DNA of 64,000 bases from Bacillus sp. AFS037270. GTDB taxonomy: Bacteria > Bacillota > Bacilli > Bacillales_B > DSM-18226. A model generated the notes under the pieces. The model was given only the letters and a program-made list of their open reading frames with translations, was not told the origin of the DNA and ran no database searches. A program made the translations under genes and the position numbers. The stretch is from positions 1 to 64,000 of the forward strand of contig NZ_NUNF01000010.1 of NCBI RefSeq assembly GCF_002585305.1. The letters run 5' to 3'. Of the stretch, positions 54,891-64,000 are shown piece by piece. How positions within the stretch are numbered: the first letter of the stretch is position 1; each line of letters begins with the position of its first letter.

Positions 54891-54968
54891 GGCTGTGTTA
54901 AAGGTTATGGTTGATTATTAGCATGTTGATTGATTGGAGCGGAAATCAACCGTCAAATTAACACAGCC
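54891..54968. repeat. Nested inverted-repeat element (MITE-like)
   Basis: The ends GGCTGTGTTAA (54891-54901) and TTAACACAGCC (54958-54968) are perfect 11-bp inverted repeats. Inside, GGTTGATT and AATCAACC form a second pair, with GATTGGAGCGGAAATCAACC at the right. From memory, GTTGATTGGAGCGGAA and GGAGCGGAAATCAAC are the two ends of a longer dispersed repeat common in Bacillaceae. This copy looks like an internally deleted version. Confidence 0.65.
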
Positions 54969-55117
54969 TTTATATAAAAGATCCTCATCCATAATCTTCT
55001 TTGAAAGCTCTTTTTGCCTCTAAAAAAACTTTTCTTATACAAAAAAGTCTACTCATGTATGTTTTTTTGATATACTAACAGGAAACAGTGTCAACACTTA
55101 AATGTGGGAGTGTACAT

Positions 55118-55663
55118 ATGGGGAAAGAATGGGATATCGTGGAGGTGCTAAGGCACTCACGACATGATTGGTTAAATAAGCTGCAGCTGATAAAGGGAAA
55201 TCTCGATCTTAATCGGATTGACCGGGCCAAACAAGTCATTGACGAAATCGTGATCGAGGCCCAGCATGAAACAAAATTATCAAATTTACATATGCCGTTA
55301 TTTGCTGCGCTGCTCTTAAAATCTAACTGGGAAAATCCTTCCTTTAGATTGGAATATGAGGTGCTGTTTGATCCAGAAGCCTCAAAAATCAATGATTTGG
55401 CTGTGACTAATTGGACAACTACCTTTTTTGGAAGTTTGAATCAAGCGATTGAGCCATATCAAGAGAATAATCTATCGATTACAATTGAACCGCAATCAGA
55501 CGGTGTTCGTTTCTTTTTTGATTTTAGCGGGATAATAAGTAACAGAGAACTGATGGAGATCTTCCTATCGGATAAAACGGTGGATTTGTCCGTCAAGGAA
55601 TTTACAGAAACCGAACTCTCCCTCGAGTTATTTATGCCAATGCTGAAAAATAACTCGCTGTAA
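55118..55663 (+). CDS. spo0B: Sporulation initiation phosphotransferase Spo0B
   Basis: Relays phosphate from Spo0F to Spo0A. It has 181 residues from ATG 55118. The phosphorylated histidine is His16 in SRHDWLNKLQLIKGNL, equal to His30 of the B. subtilis protein, in the four-helix dimer region. The C-terminal half is a degenerate histidine-kinase ATPase-like domain. ATG 55118 with GGGAG is chosen; the frame is open to 55088. It precedes obg, as in B. subtilis. Confidence 0.92.
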   Translation: MGKEWDIVEVLRHSRHDWLNKLQLIKGNLDLNRIDRAKQVIDEIVIEAQHETKLSNLHMPLFAALLLKSNWENPSFRLEYEVLFDPEASKINDLAVTNWTTTFFGSLNQAIEPYQENNLSITIEPQSDGVRFFFDFSGIISNRELMEIFLSDKTVDLSVKEFTETELSLELFMPMLKNNSL

Positions 55664-55701
55664 TATCAGTTAATTTTATTGTGCAAGACTGGAGGAATTA
55701 G

Positions 55702-56994
55702 ATGTTTGTCGATCAAGTTAAAATATATGTAAAAGGCGGAGACGGCGGAAATGGGATGGTTGCCTTTCGCCGTGAAAAATATGTACCAAATGGTGGACCG
55801 GCCGGCGGAGATGGCGGTAAAGGAGCAAATGTTGTCTTTGAGGTCAATGAGGGTTTACGGACCTTAATGGATTTCCGTTATAAGCGTCATTTCAAAGCAG
55901 AGCGTGGAGAACATGGCATGTCCAAGGGAATGCACGGCAGAGGCGCTCATGATATGATCGTCAAGGTTCCGCCTGGAACGGTGGTTATCGATGCTGAAAC
56001 AAAAGAGGTCATCGCTGATTTAGTAGAACATGGTCAACAGGCCATCATTGCTAAGGGCGGCCGCGGCGGGCGGGGAAACACTCGGTTTGCTACCCCGCAA
56101 AATCCTGCTCCGGAGATTGCTGAGAATGGTGAGCCTGGGCAAGAGCGCGATGTTATTCTTGAATTAAAACTGCTTGCTGATGTTGGTCTTGTTGGATTCC
56201 CAAGTGTAGGGAAGTCGACATTATTATCGGTTGTGTCATCGGCAAAACCAAAGATTGCTGAATATCACTTCACAACGATCGTACCTAATCTTGGTATGGT
56301 AGAAACAGAAGATGGCCGAAGCTTTGTTATGGCCGACCTGCCGGGATTAATTGAAGGCGCAAGTGAAGGCGTGGGACTTGGTCATCAGTTTTTACGGCAT
56401 ATTGAGAGGACAAGGGTAATTGTCCACGTCATTGATATGGCCGCAACGGAAGGAAGAGATCCATTCGAGGATTTTGTGACCATTAACAAAGAGTTAAAAG
56501 AATATAACCTTAGATTGACCGAGCGCCCGCAAATCATTGTTGCAAATAAAATGGATATGCCGGATGCAGAGGAACACTTGGAAATGTTTAAAGAGCAGTT
56601 AGAAGAGGATTATCCAATTTTCCCTATTTCGGCCCTAACTCGAAAAGGTCTGCGTGACCTATTATTTGCGATTGCCGATAAAATTGAGCAGACACCAGAA
56701 TTCCCTCTTGAGCATGAAGAGGAAGATGTAACTGGCGTACATCGTGTATTATATAAACATGAAGCAGATCCGGATGCCTTTACCATTACAAGAGACCCTG
56801 ACGGCTCATATGTACTTTCAGGTGATAAGCTCGAACGATTATTTAAGATGACCGACTTTTCAAGAGAAGAATCGGTTCGCCGTTTTGCCCGTCAGCTGCG
56901 CGGTTTTGGTGTTGATGATGCCCTAAGACAAAGAGGAGCAAAAGATGGGGATATTGTGAAGCTGTTAGAGTTCGAATTTGAGTTTATTGAGTAG
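55702..56994 (+). CDS. obg: GTPase Obg/CgtA
   Basis: An essential GTPase in ribosome maturation and stress signalling. It has 430 residues. The glycine-rich Obg fold is at about 1-158 ([32 protein letters not shown]). The G domain has [20 protein letters not shown] and NKMD. The C-terminal OCT domain is at about 345-425. GGAGG precedes ATG 55702. It follows spo0B, with which it is co-transcribed in B. subtilis. Confidence 0.97.
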   Translation: MFVDQVKIYVKGGDGGNGMVAFRREKYVPNGGPAGGDGGKGANVVFEVNEGLRTLMDFRYKRHFKAERGEHGMSKGMHGRGAHDMIVKVPPGTVVIDAETKEVIADLVEHGQQAIIAKGGRGGRGNTRFATPQNPAPEIAENGEPGQERDVILELKLLADVGLVGFPSVGKSTLLSVVSSAKPKIAEYHFTTIVPNLGMVETEDGRSFVMADLPGLIEGASEGVGLGHQFLRHIERTRVIVHVIDMAATEGRDPFEDFVTINKELKEYNLRLTERPQIIVANKMDMPDAEEHLEMFKEQLEEDYPIFPISALTRKGLRDLLFAIADKIEQTPEFPLEHEEEDVTGVHRVLYKHEADPDAFTITRDPDGSYVLSGDKLERLFKMTDFSREESVRRFARQLRGFGVDDALRQRGAKDGDIVKLLEFEFEFIE

Positions 56995-57024
56995 TTTTCC
57001 GTAAAAGAACGAGGTAGAGTTTAA

Positions 57025-57474
57025 ATGGATAATTTTGATAAAAAGTTTTACTTGGTCCGTGAGGATGTTTTGCCGGAAGCGATGAAGAAAACGATTGAAG
57101 TGAAAGAAATGCTTGAAAGAGGCAAAGCAGATTCGATTGCGGATGCCGTTTTAAAAGCGGACCTAAGCAGAAGCGCCTTTTATAAATATAGGGACACTGT
57201 TTTTCCTTTTTCTACAATTCAGAAGGAAAAGATCATTTCCCTTTTCTTTCATTTGGAAGACCGTTCAGGCACGTTGTCTAACTTGTTAAGCGTCGTTGCC
57301 TTATCAGGATGTAATGTGCTGACGATACACCAAACGATTCCGCTTCAGGGCAGGGCCAATGTGACATTGTCATTAAATACTTCGAATATCACAACAAAGC
57401 TGGACGATCTACTAACGGAACTAAGAAAACTTGAATTTGTAGAAAAAGTGGAAGTGCTGGGAACAGGTGCGTAG
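57025..57474 (+). CDS. pheB: ACT domain protein PheB
   Basis: A protein of 149 residues. The N-terminal half has a helix-turn-helix-like [19 protein letters not shown]. The ACT domain is at about 72-147 ([20 protein letters not shown]). It was once called a chorismate mutase in B. subtilis, but is better seen as an amino-acid-sensing regulator of unknown target. GAGGTAG precedes ATG 57025. It lies 30 bases after obg and upstream of pheA. Confidence 0.92.
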   Translation: MDNFDKKFYLVREDVLPEAMKKTIEVKEMLERGKADSIADAVLKADLSRSAFYKYRDTVFPFSTIQKEKIISLFFHLEDRSGTLSNLLSVVALSGCNVLTIHQTIPLQGRANVTLSLNTSNITTKLDDLLTELRKLEFVEKVEVLGTGA

Positions 57475-57543
57475 TGGACAAGGTCCGCTATGGGCCGGGT
57501 CTTTAGCCTTCCTTTTTAAAAATACAGAGGAGTGGGGAAAGTC

Positions 57544-58398
57544 ATGAAGGTTGGTTATTTGGGGCCAAAAGCAACATTTACAGAATTAGCTGTAAGTAAA
57601 GTTTTTAAAGGATTCGATTTGGAACCGTATAATACAATTCCAGAAAGTATCGATGCCATCGTAGATCATAAAGTGGATTTAGCCGTTGTACCGGTTGAAA
57701 ACGCCCTTGAAGGATCAGTAAACATTACACTAGATTATTTAACACATGTAGTCGATATTCCAATTGTCGGAGAAATCACACTGCCGATTAAACAGCATTT
57801 AATGGTTCATCCTGATAATAAGGAACATTGGCAGTCTGTTTCAAAAGTATTTAGCCATTCCCATGCAATTGCCCAGTGTCATAAGTTTTTACATACCCAT
57901 TTTAAAGGTGTACCAATTGAAAGTATCTCGTCGACAGCAGCAGCGGCGAAGATGGTCATGGAGCAGCCAGAAATGAATGCGGCCGCGATTGCGAATGAAC
58001 TCGCAGCCAAAGAATATGGACTAGCCATCGTCCAAAAAGATATCCATGATTTTCATTTTAACCATACTAGCTTCTTTGTTTTATCAGAGCAGGGCTTGGA
58101 TTTTGCGGAAATAAGCGGCTCATCTCATTATAAGACAACACTAATGGTTACACTTCCTTCTGACCAGGCTGGAGCTCTTCATCAGGTATTGTCGGCGTTT
58201 GCCTGGAGAAAATTGAATCTTTCCAAAATTGAATCAAGACCAATGAAAACAGGAATTGGCAATTATTTCTTTATCATCGATCTTGAAATGAAACTTGACG
58301 ATGTGCTAATTCCAGGAGCCATAGCAGAGCTCGAAGCACTTGGCTGTGGCGTCAAAGTGTTAGGAAGCTATCCATCGGTAATCGTAAATCTTGATTAA
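57544..58398 (+). CDS. pheA: Prephenate dehydratase
   Basis: Converts prephenate to phenylpyruvate in phenylalanine synthesis. It has 284 residues. The catalytic PDT domain is at about 1-180 (GYLGPKATFTELAV, VVPVENALEGSVN, SSTAAAAKM). The ACT regulatory domain is at about 195-275 (DQAGALHQVLSAFAW, KIESRP), so feedback by phenylalanine is expected. ATG 57544 is chosen with GGGGAAA upstream; GTG 57532 is the alternative. Confidence 0.96.
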   Translation: MKVGYLGPKATFTELAVSKVFKGFDLEPYNTIPESIDAIVDHKVDLAVVPVENALEGSVNITLDYLTHVVDIPIVGEITLPIKQHLMVHPDNKEHWQSVSKVFSHSHAIAQCHKFLHTHFKGVPIESISSTAAAAKMVMEQPEMNAAAIANELAAKEYGLAIVQKDIHDFHFNHTSFFVLSEQGLDFAEISGSSHYKTTLMVTLPSDQAGALHQVLSAFAWRKLNLSKIESRPMKTGIGNYFFIIDLEMKLDDVLIPGAIAELEALGCGVKVLGSYPSVIVNLD

Positions 58399-58400
58399 TA

Positions 58401-58444
58401 AACGAAGAGACCCGTGCAATCTGCAGCGGGTCTCTTCGTTTTTA
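58401..58444. terminator. Bidirectional terminator pheA / niaR
   Basis: AACGAAGAGACCCG and CGGGTCTCTTCGTT form a perfect 14-bp stem with a 12-base loop and T on the plus strand. It lies between convergent genes and touches the niaR end. Confidence 0.92.
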
Positions 58445-58978
58445 TTCCATTATATATCCCTCAGCTTTTAGGGCTTGTTCTGCTTGATCTAAGACCTGCG
58501 TACTTGAAGCTGAAATCGTATGAAGGTGGAAGCCTCCGGTTAATTCAGATAATAAGGAAGCCTTCGAGTTTTTAATATTTTCCATAAATTGCTTCACCTC
58601 ATGGCGGTTAGAAACCATGATAGAGGCAGTTAAATCGCCGTATACGGAGTGTTCAATTTTAACATCTTTTACAAGCACGCCATGGTCAACAAGTAAATTT
58701 AATTCATTCTCTGTGTCTTCCGGTGTATGTTTGCAGGCAATGGTTCTTTCAAATCTCGGAGTGCCAGTGCTGGGCTTTAAATAAATATAGCCTTGGCTCG
58801 TGGCAATAATTGGTTCATTCTTAGCTTTAAGAAGGGTAATATCTCCAACAATAACTTGTCTGCTAACATTTGTTTTAGTCGCTAGTTCACTGCCGGTGAG
58901 CGGTTCAGAGCTGTCTTTCAGCTGCTGGAGGATGAACGACCTTCTTTCCTCTCCCAAAATTTTCTTTTGCTCAGCCAT
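58442..58978 (-). CDS. niaR: Niacin-responsive transcriptional repressor NiaR (YrxA)
   Basis: Represses NAD biosynthesis genes when niacin is present. It has 178 residues. The N-terminal helix-turn-helix is at about 10-65 (LTGSELATKTNVSRQVIVGD). The C-terminal 3H domain has the conserved histidines in ACKHTPED, KIEHSVYG and GGFHLHT, which bind metal and nicotinate. AGGAGATC precedes the ATG on the minus strand. Co-directional with the nifS-like gene and divergent from nadBCA. Confidence 0.95.
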   Translation of the reverse strand: MAEQKKILGEERRSFILQQLKDSSEPLTGSELATKTNVSRQVIVGDITLLKAKNEPIIATSQGYIYLKPSTGTPRFERTIACKHTPEDTENELNLLVDHGVLVKDVKIEHSVYGDLTASIMVSNRHEVKQFMENIKNSKASLLSELTGGFHLHTISASSTQVLDQAEQALKAEGYIME

Positions 58979-59037
58979 AAAAGATCTCCTTTAAATTTAA
59001 TCTATCTACTTATTCTAGCACAGTTCGTTTCTTTCTA

Positions 59038-60180
59038 TCACGGAAGCCGTTTGAACGATTTCACAATGTTGACCACTGTTTCCCCAAGTTTAACGACTTC
59101 TTCCATTGTCGAGGATGAACCTAACGAGATCCGAATAAATTCCTTTGCTTCATCCTTCTCTAATCCTAGTGCCTCCGTTACTTTTGCAGGGGTTTGCATT
59201 CCGATTTGGCAGGCGCTTCCCGTGGAGATTGCAAATCCAAGACGGTTGCATTCGAGCATCATCCATTGTCCCTCAATACCAGAAATCCGCAAACCAATAA
59301 TATTGGCAAGCTGTCGATCGTCATCAGCTTGATAAATGTCCACCCATTCTTTTACCGGCTTCAGCGCTTCAATAAATGCTTTTCGGAGGAATTGAAATTT
59401 AGTTTGGTCCTCTTCAAGTCGTCCGATAATTTTCTGAGCCGCCGCTGTCATGGCAGCGACCGCTGGAACATTAACTGTTCCAGGCCGAAAGCCGCTTTCA
59501 TGTGAACCCCCGGGGAAAAATGGCTCCCAAGAAAGGTTCGCGTTAATATAGACGCCGCCAATCCCTTTAGGTCCATAGATCTTGTGACCGGAGAAAGAAA
59601 AACTGCTGACCAAGGGAGCGATGTTTTTTACATTTATTTTTCCAAAGGACTGGACAAAGTCGCTGTGGAAATGAATTTTGTTTGCACTCGCTATTTTCGC
59701 CATTTCCTCGATTGGCTGGATGGTCCCAATTTCTGAGTTAACATGCTGCAATGTGATTAAAATCGTTTCTGGTCTAATTGAACTGAGGGCGAGATCCAAG
59801 TCAATCAAGCCATTTGAATTAAACGGAATAAGGGTGACTTCGTAGCCATCCTGTTTGAGCCGCTTTAAAACACCATGGACAGAGGAATGTTCTGCCATGC
59901 CCGCTATAATATGTTTCCCGACCTTTAATGGAGCAGACAAAAGGGCCTCGATCGCTAAGAAGTTTCCTTCCGACCCGCCGCTTGTAAAATATAAGCCTTT
60001 TTTATCAATGCCAAAAATATTTGCCAATTCTTCCCGGCAATTTTCCAGTAAAAATTGAGACTGACTGCCGATATCATGCAAACTCTGGGTGTTCCCAAAG
60101 TATTCTGTTGCCACTTTTACATAAACCTCAGCAGCATCCCGATCTAATGGAGTTGTCGCAGCAAAATCAAAATATATCAT
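59038..60180 (-). CDS. nifS: Cysteine desulfurase for NadA maturation (NifS/NadS-like)
   Basis: A PLP cysteine desulfurase of 380 residues. The PLP lysine is in SFSGHKIYGPKG (about 200). The persulfide cysteine is in STGSACQIG, followed by a short C-terminus. The nucleotide-independent N-terminus is MIYFDFAATTPLD. In B. subtilis the homologue beside nadB supplies sulfur for the NadA iron-sulfur cluster. It is divergent from nadB and upstream of niaR, so both probably share the regulated intergenic region. Confidence 0.94.
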   Translation of the reverse strand: MIYFDFAATTPLDRDAAEVYVKVATEYFGNTQSLHDIGSQSQFLLENCREELANIFGIDKKGLYFTSGGSEGNFLAIEALLSAPLKVGKHIIAGMAEHSSVHGVLKRLKQDGYEVTLIPFNSNGLIDLDLALSSIRPETILITLQHVNSEIGTIQPIEEMAKIASANKIHFHSDFVQSFGKINVKNIAPLVSSFSFSGHKIYGPKGIGGVYINANLSWEPFFPGGSHESGFRPGTVNVPAVAAMTAAAQKIIGRLEEDQTKFQFLRKAFIEALKPVKEWVDIYQADDDRQLANIIGLRISGIEGQWMMLECNRLGFAISTGSACQIGMQTPAKVTEALGLEKDEAKEFIRISLGSSSTMEEVVKLGETVVNIVKSFKRLP

Positions 60181-60250
60181 CCTAATTCTCCAATAATCAA
60201 TTTTTTTAGTACTTGTTTTTAGTTTAATTCTGTGTAAATATATATGTCAA

Positions 60251-60260
60251 GACACCTGTT
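60251..60260. promoter_or_regulatory. Candidate NiaR operator
   Basis: GACACCTGTT (60251-60260) in the nifS-nadB intergenic region is nearly palindromic (GACA-CC-TGTT), within TGTCAAGACACCTGTTA. It resembles the GACA-n2-TGTC-type NiaR site as I recall it. It sits between AT-rich promoter-like sequence and the nadB ribosome site, where binding would block transcription. Confidence 0.55.
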
Positions 60261-60279
60261 AATGCCAGGAGGGTCATCC

Positions 60280-61857
60280 ATGATAAATGATGATGTAGTA
60301 ATTATTGGAAGTGGGATAGCCGCGTTACAGCTGGCTGTTCAATTAAATAATCATTTAAATGTGAGAATACTCACAAAGGGGAAATTAAGAACGGCAAACT
60401 CTTATCTAGCACAAGGGGGCATTGCTGCCGCTTTAGGAGCAAATGACCACCCATCCAAACATATCGGGGATACACTTGAGGCGGGAAGATTTCATAATAA
60501 CCCGGATACTGTCAGGGAAATAATTGCCGCTGCCCCATCCTTAATCCGAAACCTGTCACAGCAGGGAGAGGTTTTTGATAAGGATTCAAATGGTGAATTA
60601 TTTTTAGGGATGGAAGGAGCCCATAGCGAAAAGAGAATTGTCCATGGCGGTGGTGATGCCACTGGTAAAAACGTCATGGAACATTTAATCAGCAGGCTCC
60701 CCAATAATGTAACGATTGAAGAAGATGTATTTGCTTACGAATTACTTTTAAACGCTGAAAAAACTCGCTGTGTGGGTGTTAAAGCAAAACAATCGGATGG
60801 GACGATACAAAAGTTCTATGGAAGCCACATCATTATGGCCTCCGGCGGCTGTGGGCAATTGTTCACTTACACCTCAAACGCTGGTACTGTATGTGGTGAT
60901 GGCATCGCGATGGCCTACTTAGCAGGTGCAGAAATTGTCGATATGGAATTTATTCAATTTCATCCGACCCTTTTGTATATCAACGGTGAAACAAAAGGAT
61001 TAATTTCTGAAGCCGTTCGAGGTGATGGGGCGATCCTTGTGACCGAAAATGGAATTCCTATTATGGAAGGGATTCATCCCATGAAAGACCTGGGTCCAAG
61101 GCATGTGGTTTCACAAAGAATCTATGAATTTCTTAAAAAAGGGAAACAAGTATTTTTAGATATTAGCAGTATTAAAGAATTTAGCAAAAGATTTCCTACG
61201 ATTACGGCTATTTGCGAAGAAAACGGTATTTGTTTAGCGGACGGGAAAATTCCGGTCGCTCCAGGCAGCCACTTTTTAATGGGCGGTATTAAAACGGACT
61301 TAATGGGCCGCTCTTCCATTAATGGGTTATATGCGATCGGAGAGGCTGCCTGTACAGGACTGCATGGCGCCAACCGCTTGGCGAGCAATTCTTTATTAGA
61401 GGGGCTCTATCAAGGTGATCGATTATCAAAATGGATCAATGGCGCCGGAACAGAGTATCAAGAATTTGATACTAGAGATTTCTTACCGCCAGCTATTACT
61501 AAGTTGCTGAATTTACCGGATATTCAGCGGATCAAGGATTTGATGATGGAGCGGGTAGGGATTGTTAGGAATGAAGCCAATTTGAAAAAGCAGCAAGCCT
61601 GGCTGGCTCAATTTAATGCGGAGCAAATCCAGTTAGATACATGTTCCAGATCGGATCTATCCAAAATCTTTATGGTGATTACAGCGAGTCTGATTACCGA
61701 AGCCGCCTTACAAAGGACAGAAAGCCGCGGCGGTCACTATCGGAGTGATTATCCGTCAGAAGACAATCAAAATTGGTTACGTCAATCAATTACTCATAAA
61801 AAGAATCTGGGATTGGAGAAAAATAATGAACTCATTAAAACTGCGCTCGCAACTTGA
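60280..61857 (+). CDS. nadB: L-aspartate oxidase
   Basis: An FAD enzyme oxidising aspartate to iminoaspartate, first step of de novo NAD synthesis. It has 525 residues. The dinucleotide motif is IIGSGIAALQLA (about 7-18), followed by YLAQGGIAAALG, GGDATGKNVM, FIQFHPTLLY and the active-site region RGDGAILV. Near the end come GLHGANRLASNSLLEGL and the helical domain. ATG 60280 is chosen with AGGAGGG (60267-60273); the frame runs back to 60244 across the operator. The nadC start lies 32 bases before its stop. Confidence 0.95.
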   Translation: MINDDVVIIGSGIAALQLAVQLNNHLNVRILTKGKLRTANSYLAQGGIAAALGANDHPSKHIGDTLEAGRFHNNPDTVREIIAAAPSLIRNLSQQGEVFDKDSNGELFLGMEGAHSEKRIVHGGGDATGKNVMEHLISRLPNNVTIEEDVFAYELLLNAEKTRCVGVKAKQSDGTIQKFYGSHIIMASGGCGQLFTYTSNAGTVCGDGIAMAYLAGAEIVDMEFIQFHPTLLYINGETKGLISEAVRGDGAILVTENGIPIMEGIHPMKDLGPRHVVSQRIYEFLKKGKQVFLDISSIKEFSKRFPTITAICEENGICLADGKIPVAPGSHFLMGGIKTDLMGRSSINGLYAIGEAACTGLHGANRLASNSLLEGLYQGDRLSKWINGAGTEYQEFDTRDFLPPAITKLLNLPDIQRIKDLMMERVGIVRNEANLKKQQAWLAQFNAEQIQLDTCSRSDLSKIFMVITASLITEAALQRTESRGGHYRSDYPSEDNQNWLRQSITHKKNLGLEKNNELIKTALAT

Positions 61858-62674
61858 GGAATTTTTTATTGAAGATATTGGCGAACAAGATTTAACAACC
61901 GATTACATTTTTTCGGATGATACCACGGGGAAAATTGTTTTTCTGGCAAAGGACGAGGGTATCTTTTGCGGGGAGGAAATTATCAAAACCGGTTTTCATC
62001 TTTTAAATCATGACCTTATCGTTGAGCTGTTTGTGAAGGATGGCCAAGCAATTGAGAAGGGCCAAGAGCTTGCCCATGTCTCAGGAAAAATCGCTGACTT
62101 ACTAAAAGGAGAGCGGGTGGTCCTTAACCTTGTACAAAGGATGAGCGGCATCGCCACCTTAACGCAAAAGACGGTTAACACTCTAGATAGTGGTCATACA
62201 AAGGTATGTGATACACGAAAAACAACTCCAGGTTTAAGAATGCTTGAAAAATACGCGGTTCGCTGTGGCGGAGGTTTTAATCATCGCTTTGGTTTATACG
62301 ATGCAGTCATGATTAAGGATAACCATATTTCGTTTGCTGGCTCGATTTCAAAGGCAGTGGAAGCTGTCCGAAAAAAGGCTGGTCATATGGTGAAAGTTGA
62401 GGTTGAGGTAGAAACGGAAGAACAAGTGCTAGAAGCAGTTCAAGCGGGTGCGGATGTGATTATGTTTGATAACCGAACACCTGAAGAAATTAAGGAGTTT
62501 ATTAAACTGGTCCCAGCTGGGATCATTACCGAGGCCTCCGGCGGTATCCAATTAGCGAACATCGCTGACTATCGTGATACTGGTGTAGATTGTATTTCTC
62601 TTGGCTATCTGACCCATTCCTATAAAGCTCTTGATATAAGTGTAAAAGTAATATGGAATAAAGGAGATGAGTAG
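61826..62674 (+). CDS. nadC: Nicotinate-nucleotide pyrophosphorylase (quinolinate phosphoribosyltransferase)
   Basis: Makes nicotinate mononucleotide from quinolinate and PRPP. It has 282 residues from ATG 61826, preceded by GGAG. The signature [18 protein letters not shown] and [20 protein letters not shown], and the C-terminal [20 protein letters not shown] and TEASGGI blocks are intact. It overlaps nadB by 32 bases and nadA closely, a tight operon. Confidence 0.96.
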   Translation: MNSLKLRSQLEEFFIEDIGEQDLTTDYIFSDDTTGKIVFLAKDEGIFCGEEIIKTGFHLLNHDLIVELFVKDGQAIEKGQELAHVSGKIADLLKGERVVLNLVQRMSGIATLTQKTVNTLDSGHTKVCDTRKTTPGLRMLEKYAVRCGGGFNHRFGLYDAVMIKDNHISFAGSISKAVEAVRKKAGHMVKVEVEVETEEQVLEAVQAGADVIMFDNRTPEEIKEFIKLVPAGIITEASGGIQLANIADYRDTGVDCISLGYLTHSYKALDISVKVIWNKGDE

Positions 62675-62675
62675 A

Positions 62676-63773
62676 ATGAGCTTCTTAGAGACTTTACAAA
62701 AGAATGTCATGATTCCTGAAAAATATAAGCAAATGACGAGGGATGAACTTGAAAACCGCGTAATCGAGGTAAAACAGCAGCTTGGCTCACGTCTGTTTAT
62801 TCCAGGTCATCATTATCAAAAAGACGAAGTGATTCAGTTCGCCGACGCAACCGGTGATTCTTTAAAGTTAGCACAATTATCAGCTGAAAACACGGAAGCA
62901 GAGTTCATTGTATTTTGTGGTGTACATTTTATGGCAGAGACGGCCGATATTTTAACAAGTGACAATCAAAAGGTATTTCTGCCTGATATGCGGGCCGGCT
63001 GTTCAATGGCCGATATGGCCGATATCCAGCAAACCGAAAGAGCTTGGGAAAAGCTTCAAGAACTGTTTGGAGACACGATTCTTCCTTTAACCTATATCAA
63101 TTCAACCGCGGCCATTAAGGCGTTCGTTGGTGAAAATGGCGGAGCAACTGTCACCTCCTCCAATGCAGAAACAATGGTTAAATGGGCGTTAGGAATCAAA
63201 GAACGGATTTTATTTTTGCCTGATCAGCATTTAGGACGGAATACAGCAGCGGATTTAGGGATTGGATTAGATGAGATGGCGATTTGGAATCCAATCTCGA
63301 ATGCCCTTGAATATGAGGGAGATGTTTCAAAAATAAAAGTGATACTTTGGAAAGGGCATTGCTCTGTCCATGAAAACTTTACCGTTCAAAACGTCGCAGA
63401 TACACGTGTTCAATATCCCGATATGAAAATTATCGTTCATCCGGAATGCCGCCGGGAAGTCGTTGAATTAGCCGATATGGCGGGCTCCACAAGTTATATT
63501 ATTAATGCCATCGAAAAGGCAGAGCCTGGTTCAGCTTGGGCGATTGGAACCGAGATGAATCTAGTAAAAAGGATAATCAACGATCATCCGGATAAACAGA
63601 TTATCTCATTAAATCCGCATATGTGCCCTTGTTTGACAATGAATCGTATTGACTTGCCGCATTTAGTTTGGAGTCTGGAGACATTAGAGGAAACTAACAA
63701 TATCATTAAAGTAGAATCAGACATTACTGAAAATGCAAAATTAGCCTTAGACAGGATGTTAAAAAATTCATAA
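62676..63773 (+). CDS. nadA: Quinolinate synthase NadA
   Basis: A [4Fe-4S] enzyme condensing iminoaspartate with dihydroxyacetone phosphate to quinolinate. It has 365 residues from ATG 62676, chosen because AAAGGAG (62660-62666) fits; ATG 62667 overlaps the nadC stop and that site. Cluster cysteines by position are Cys109 (RAGCSMAD), Cys229 (KGHCSVHE) and Cys319 (MCPCLTMN). Substrate-binding GHHYQKDE and HPECRREV are present. Its cluster probably depends on the divergent nifS-like gene. Confidence 0.96.
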   Translation: MSFLETLQKNVMIPEKYKQMTRDELENRVIEVKQQLGSRLFIPGHHYQKDEVIQFADATGDSLKLAQLSAENTEAEFIVFCGVHFMAETADILTSDNQKVFLPDMRAGCSMADMADIQQTERAWEKLQELFGDTILPLTYINSTAAIKAFVGENGGATVTSSNAETMVKWALGIKERILFLPDQHLGRNTAADLGIGLDEMAIWNPISNALEYEGDVSKIKVILWKGHCSVHENFTVQNVADTRVQYPDMKIIVHPECRREVVELADMAGSTSYIINAIEKAEPGSAWAIGTEMNLVKRIINDHPDKQIISLNPHMCPCLTMNRIDLPHLVWSLETLEETNNIIKVESDITENAKLALDRMLKNS

Positions 63774-63780
63774 ACAGCGA

Positions 63781-63817
63781 AAAAAAGATGTAATTTATCT
63801 AATTGCATCTTTTTTTC
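63781..63817 (+). terminator. Terminator of nadBCA
   Basis: AAAAAAGATGTAATT pairs with AATTGCATCTTTTTTT across a 5-base loop with one mismatch, with a T tract. Confidence 0.88.
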
Positions 63818-63853
63818 TTATTTTTAAAAGGGTCATTTTTATCCTTTGATGAT

Positions 63854-63940
63854 ATATCGGTGGAAAGTCTCAACATATCGGCGGTTTTTTCTAATATATC
63901 GGCAAAATCAGAGCTTTTATCAGCGAAATGAATCTCGCCA
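63854..63940. repeat. 21-bp-period intergenic repeat array D (4 units)
   Basis: ATATCGG, ATATCGG, ATATCGG and TTATCAG occur at 63854, 63875, 63896 and 63917, exactly 21 bases apart, each followed by C/TGGAAA- or GAAA-like bases and then variable sequence. The consensus is ATATCGGCGAAA. A further ATATCTT at 63940 is two bases out of phase. On the opposite strand the core reads GCCGATAT, sharing GCC with arrays A to C. Confidence 0.75.
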
Positions 63941-64000
63941 TATCTTTGGGGACTTATTCATAATTTTATAAAAGCAAGCATAAGTTTTTTTGAAGTATAT

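Overview
The window is a chromosome segment of an endospore-forming, low-GC Gram-positive bacterium of the family Bacillaceae. Gene order from ysoA (6.8 kb) to nadA (63.8 kb) follows the Bacillus subtilis backbone ysoA-tig-clpX-lonB-lonA-ysxC-hemAXCDBL-spoVID-ysxE-valS-folC-(comC)-spoIIB-maf-radC-mreBCD-minCD-spoIVFAB-rplU-ysxB-rpmA-spo0B-obg-pheBA-niaR/nifS-nadBCA. Sporulation genes (spoVID, ysxE, spoIIB, spoIVFA/B, spo0B, lonB) make this an endospore former. The genus cannot be fixed from sequence alone; a Neobacillus/Mesobacillus-like relative is a guess.

Left 6.8 kb: a YitT-family membrane protein is followed by a gene-poor, decayed accessory island. It holds a two-zinc-ribbon protein, a large nuclease-like protein, three degenerate copies of one ~100-bp sequence, a serine-recombinase C-terminal remnant, and an ATP-dependent DNA ligase gene cut by one nonsense codon. 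A 3' fragment of tRNA-Arg(UCU) with its terminator closes the island, which suggests integration at a tRNA gene.

6.8-30.6 kb: protein quality control (trigger factor, ClpX, LonB, LonA), the tetrapyrrole operon hemAXCDBL, spore-coat genes spoVID and ysxE, a T-box-controlled valS, and folC. A perfect sigma-F-type promoter lies before lonB, and sigma-E-type promoters lie before spoVID and spoIVFA.

30.7-43.5 kb: where B. subtilis carries only comC, this genome has a complete type IV pilus locus. It contains three minor-pilin-type proteins, a membrane protein of unknown function, a G5-domain wall protein, PilB, PilT, PilC, a major pilin, the prepilin peptidase, PilM, PilN and PilO. There is no secretin or PilP, as expected for one membrane. 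PilT implies a retractile pilus.

43.5-63.8 kb: spoIIB, maf, radC, the shape and division genes mreBCD-minCD, spoIVFAB (sigma-K checkpoint), an RNase G gene, the L21-Prp-L27 operon with its L21 leader, spo0B, obg, pheBA, and the divergent NAD biosynthesis cluster niaR-nifS / nadBCA with a candidate NiaR operator.

The most unusual signal is not a gene. Four intergenic regions (clpX-lonB, hemD-hemB, hemL-spoVID, and after nadA) carry arrays of short degenerate repeats with an exact 21-bp period. About 10-12 bp of each unit are conserved and the rest varies. Two arrays share one consensus and the other two have related but different ones. The period equals two helical turns and also seven codons.
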